Assembly (NCBI GenBank): GCA_964187655.1
Contig: CAXLMP010000021.1
Location: 1-6,183, forward strand
DNA: 6,183 nucleotides
DNA from: Lentimonas sp002292345
GTDB lineage: Bacteria > Verrucomicrobiota > Verrucomicrobiia > Opitutales > Coraliomargaritaceae
Direction of reading: 5' to 3'
Part shown: piece after piece, positions 6,009-6,183 of the stretch
How the letters are laid out: each line of letters starts with the position of its first letter
How positions within the stretch are numbered: position 1 is the stretch's first letter
Position numbers and translations under genes: made by a program
The notes under the pieces: model-generated
Databases searched by the model: none
Seen by the model: only the letters and a program-made list of their open reading frames with translations
Told to the model about the DNA's origin: nothing

Positions 6009-6183
6009 TTGGGAATCGTCGGGTATTTAGGCACGATGCTGTATGATCAGGCATTTCTCAGTAAAGATCAGGATGAACTGATCGAAGCTCAGGCTGGCGG
6101 CCATGTGTATAGCTATCCTGCGGCTGTGAACATCAAGAACTCCGTGGGTCGCGAGATGATGGTGACTCTGCTTGCTAGAAGTG
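6009..6183 (+). CDS. Partial protein, probably membrane-anchored, function unknown
   Basis: This frame is open from 5964 to the window edge, so only the N-terminal part is seen. From about 6010 the base composition rises to that of the other genes, which supports coding. The start is uncertain: TTG 6009 and ATG 6036 are the standard options in frame. The codons from 5988 to 6038 encode a hydrophobic run (LIISIIFLGIVGYLGTM) that resembles a signal anchor but contains no normal start upstream of the TTG. After it come a polar acidic stretch (SKDQDELIEAQAGG) and a segment containing NSVGREMMVTLLARS. That last segment faintly recalls short SHD1-like beta repeats common in Verrucomicrobia and Planctomycetes; this is a guess. 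No function can be assigned. Confidence 0.55.
   Translation, partial: MGIVGYLGTMLYDQAFLSKDQDELIEAQAGGHVYSYPAAVNIKNSVGREMMVTLLARS

Noticed and set aside
6066..6083. Perfect inverted repeat GATCAG/CTGATC
   Set aside because: It lies within the coding part of the last gene and is short enough to arise from codon choice.
1..6183. Mobile elements, CRISPR arrays, tRNA or rRNA genes, defence systems
   Set aside because: I saw no transposase or integrase motifs, no regularly spaced repeats, no tRNA-like cloverleaf and no rRNA-like conserved stretches on either strand.

Overview
This window looks like an ordinary chromosomal housekeeping segment from a marine-type, mid-GC bacterium. My best guess is Verrucomicrobiota, class Opitutae (Coraliomargarita/Puniceicoccales-like). 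The guess rests on the style of the proteins, a SET-domain methyltransferase among core genes, and the lack of Shine-Dalgarno sequences at every start. No rRNA or marker gene is present to prove it. Coding regions are GC-richer, and the gaps between genes are clearly AT-rich.

Layout: (1) 36-305, minus strand, a small unrecognised protein with a basic N-terminal part and one C-terminal membrane helix. (2) 306-446, an AT-rich divergent gap. (3) 447-1223, panB, ketopantoate hydroxymethyltransferase with a GTG start, followed by a weak hairpin. (4) 1366-2364, gpsA, NAD(P)+-dependent glycerol-3-phosphate dehydrogenase. (5) 2396-2911, a SET-domain protein-lysine methyltransferase with a post-SET cysteine cluster, 31 bp after gpsA and probably co-transcribed with it; a short hairpin plus T-run follows. 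(6) 2931-3153, an AT-rich leader. (7) 3154-5823, ppc, phosphoenolpyruvate carboxylase, complete and with its catalytic residues. (8) 5824-6008, an AT-rich gap with several inverted repeats. (9) From about 6009 to the window edge, the 5' part of a probable membrane-anchored protein that I do not recognise.

How the genes relate: PanB feeds pantothenate and CoA synthesis, GpsA makes the glycerol-3-phosphate backbone of phospholipids, and PEP carboxylase refills oxaloacetate for the TCA cycle and amino acids. They are metabolic neighbours rather than one pathway. The SET protein is the outlier and could modify a DNA-binding or ribosomal protein. I found no mobile element, CRISPR array, RNA gene or defence-type cassette. 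The points most worth a second look are the SET protein, apparent changes in the aspartate-inhibition site of PEP carboxylase, and mini-ORFs of 6-7 codons just before several gene starts. In two cases (panB and gpsA) the mini-ORF stop overlaps the gene's start codon, in a genome segment without Shine-Dalgarno sequences.
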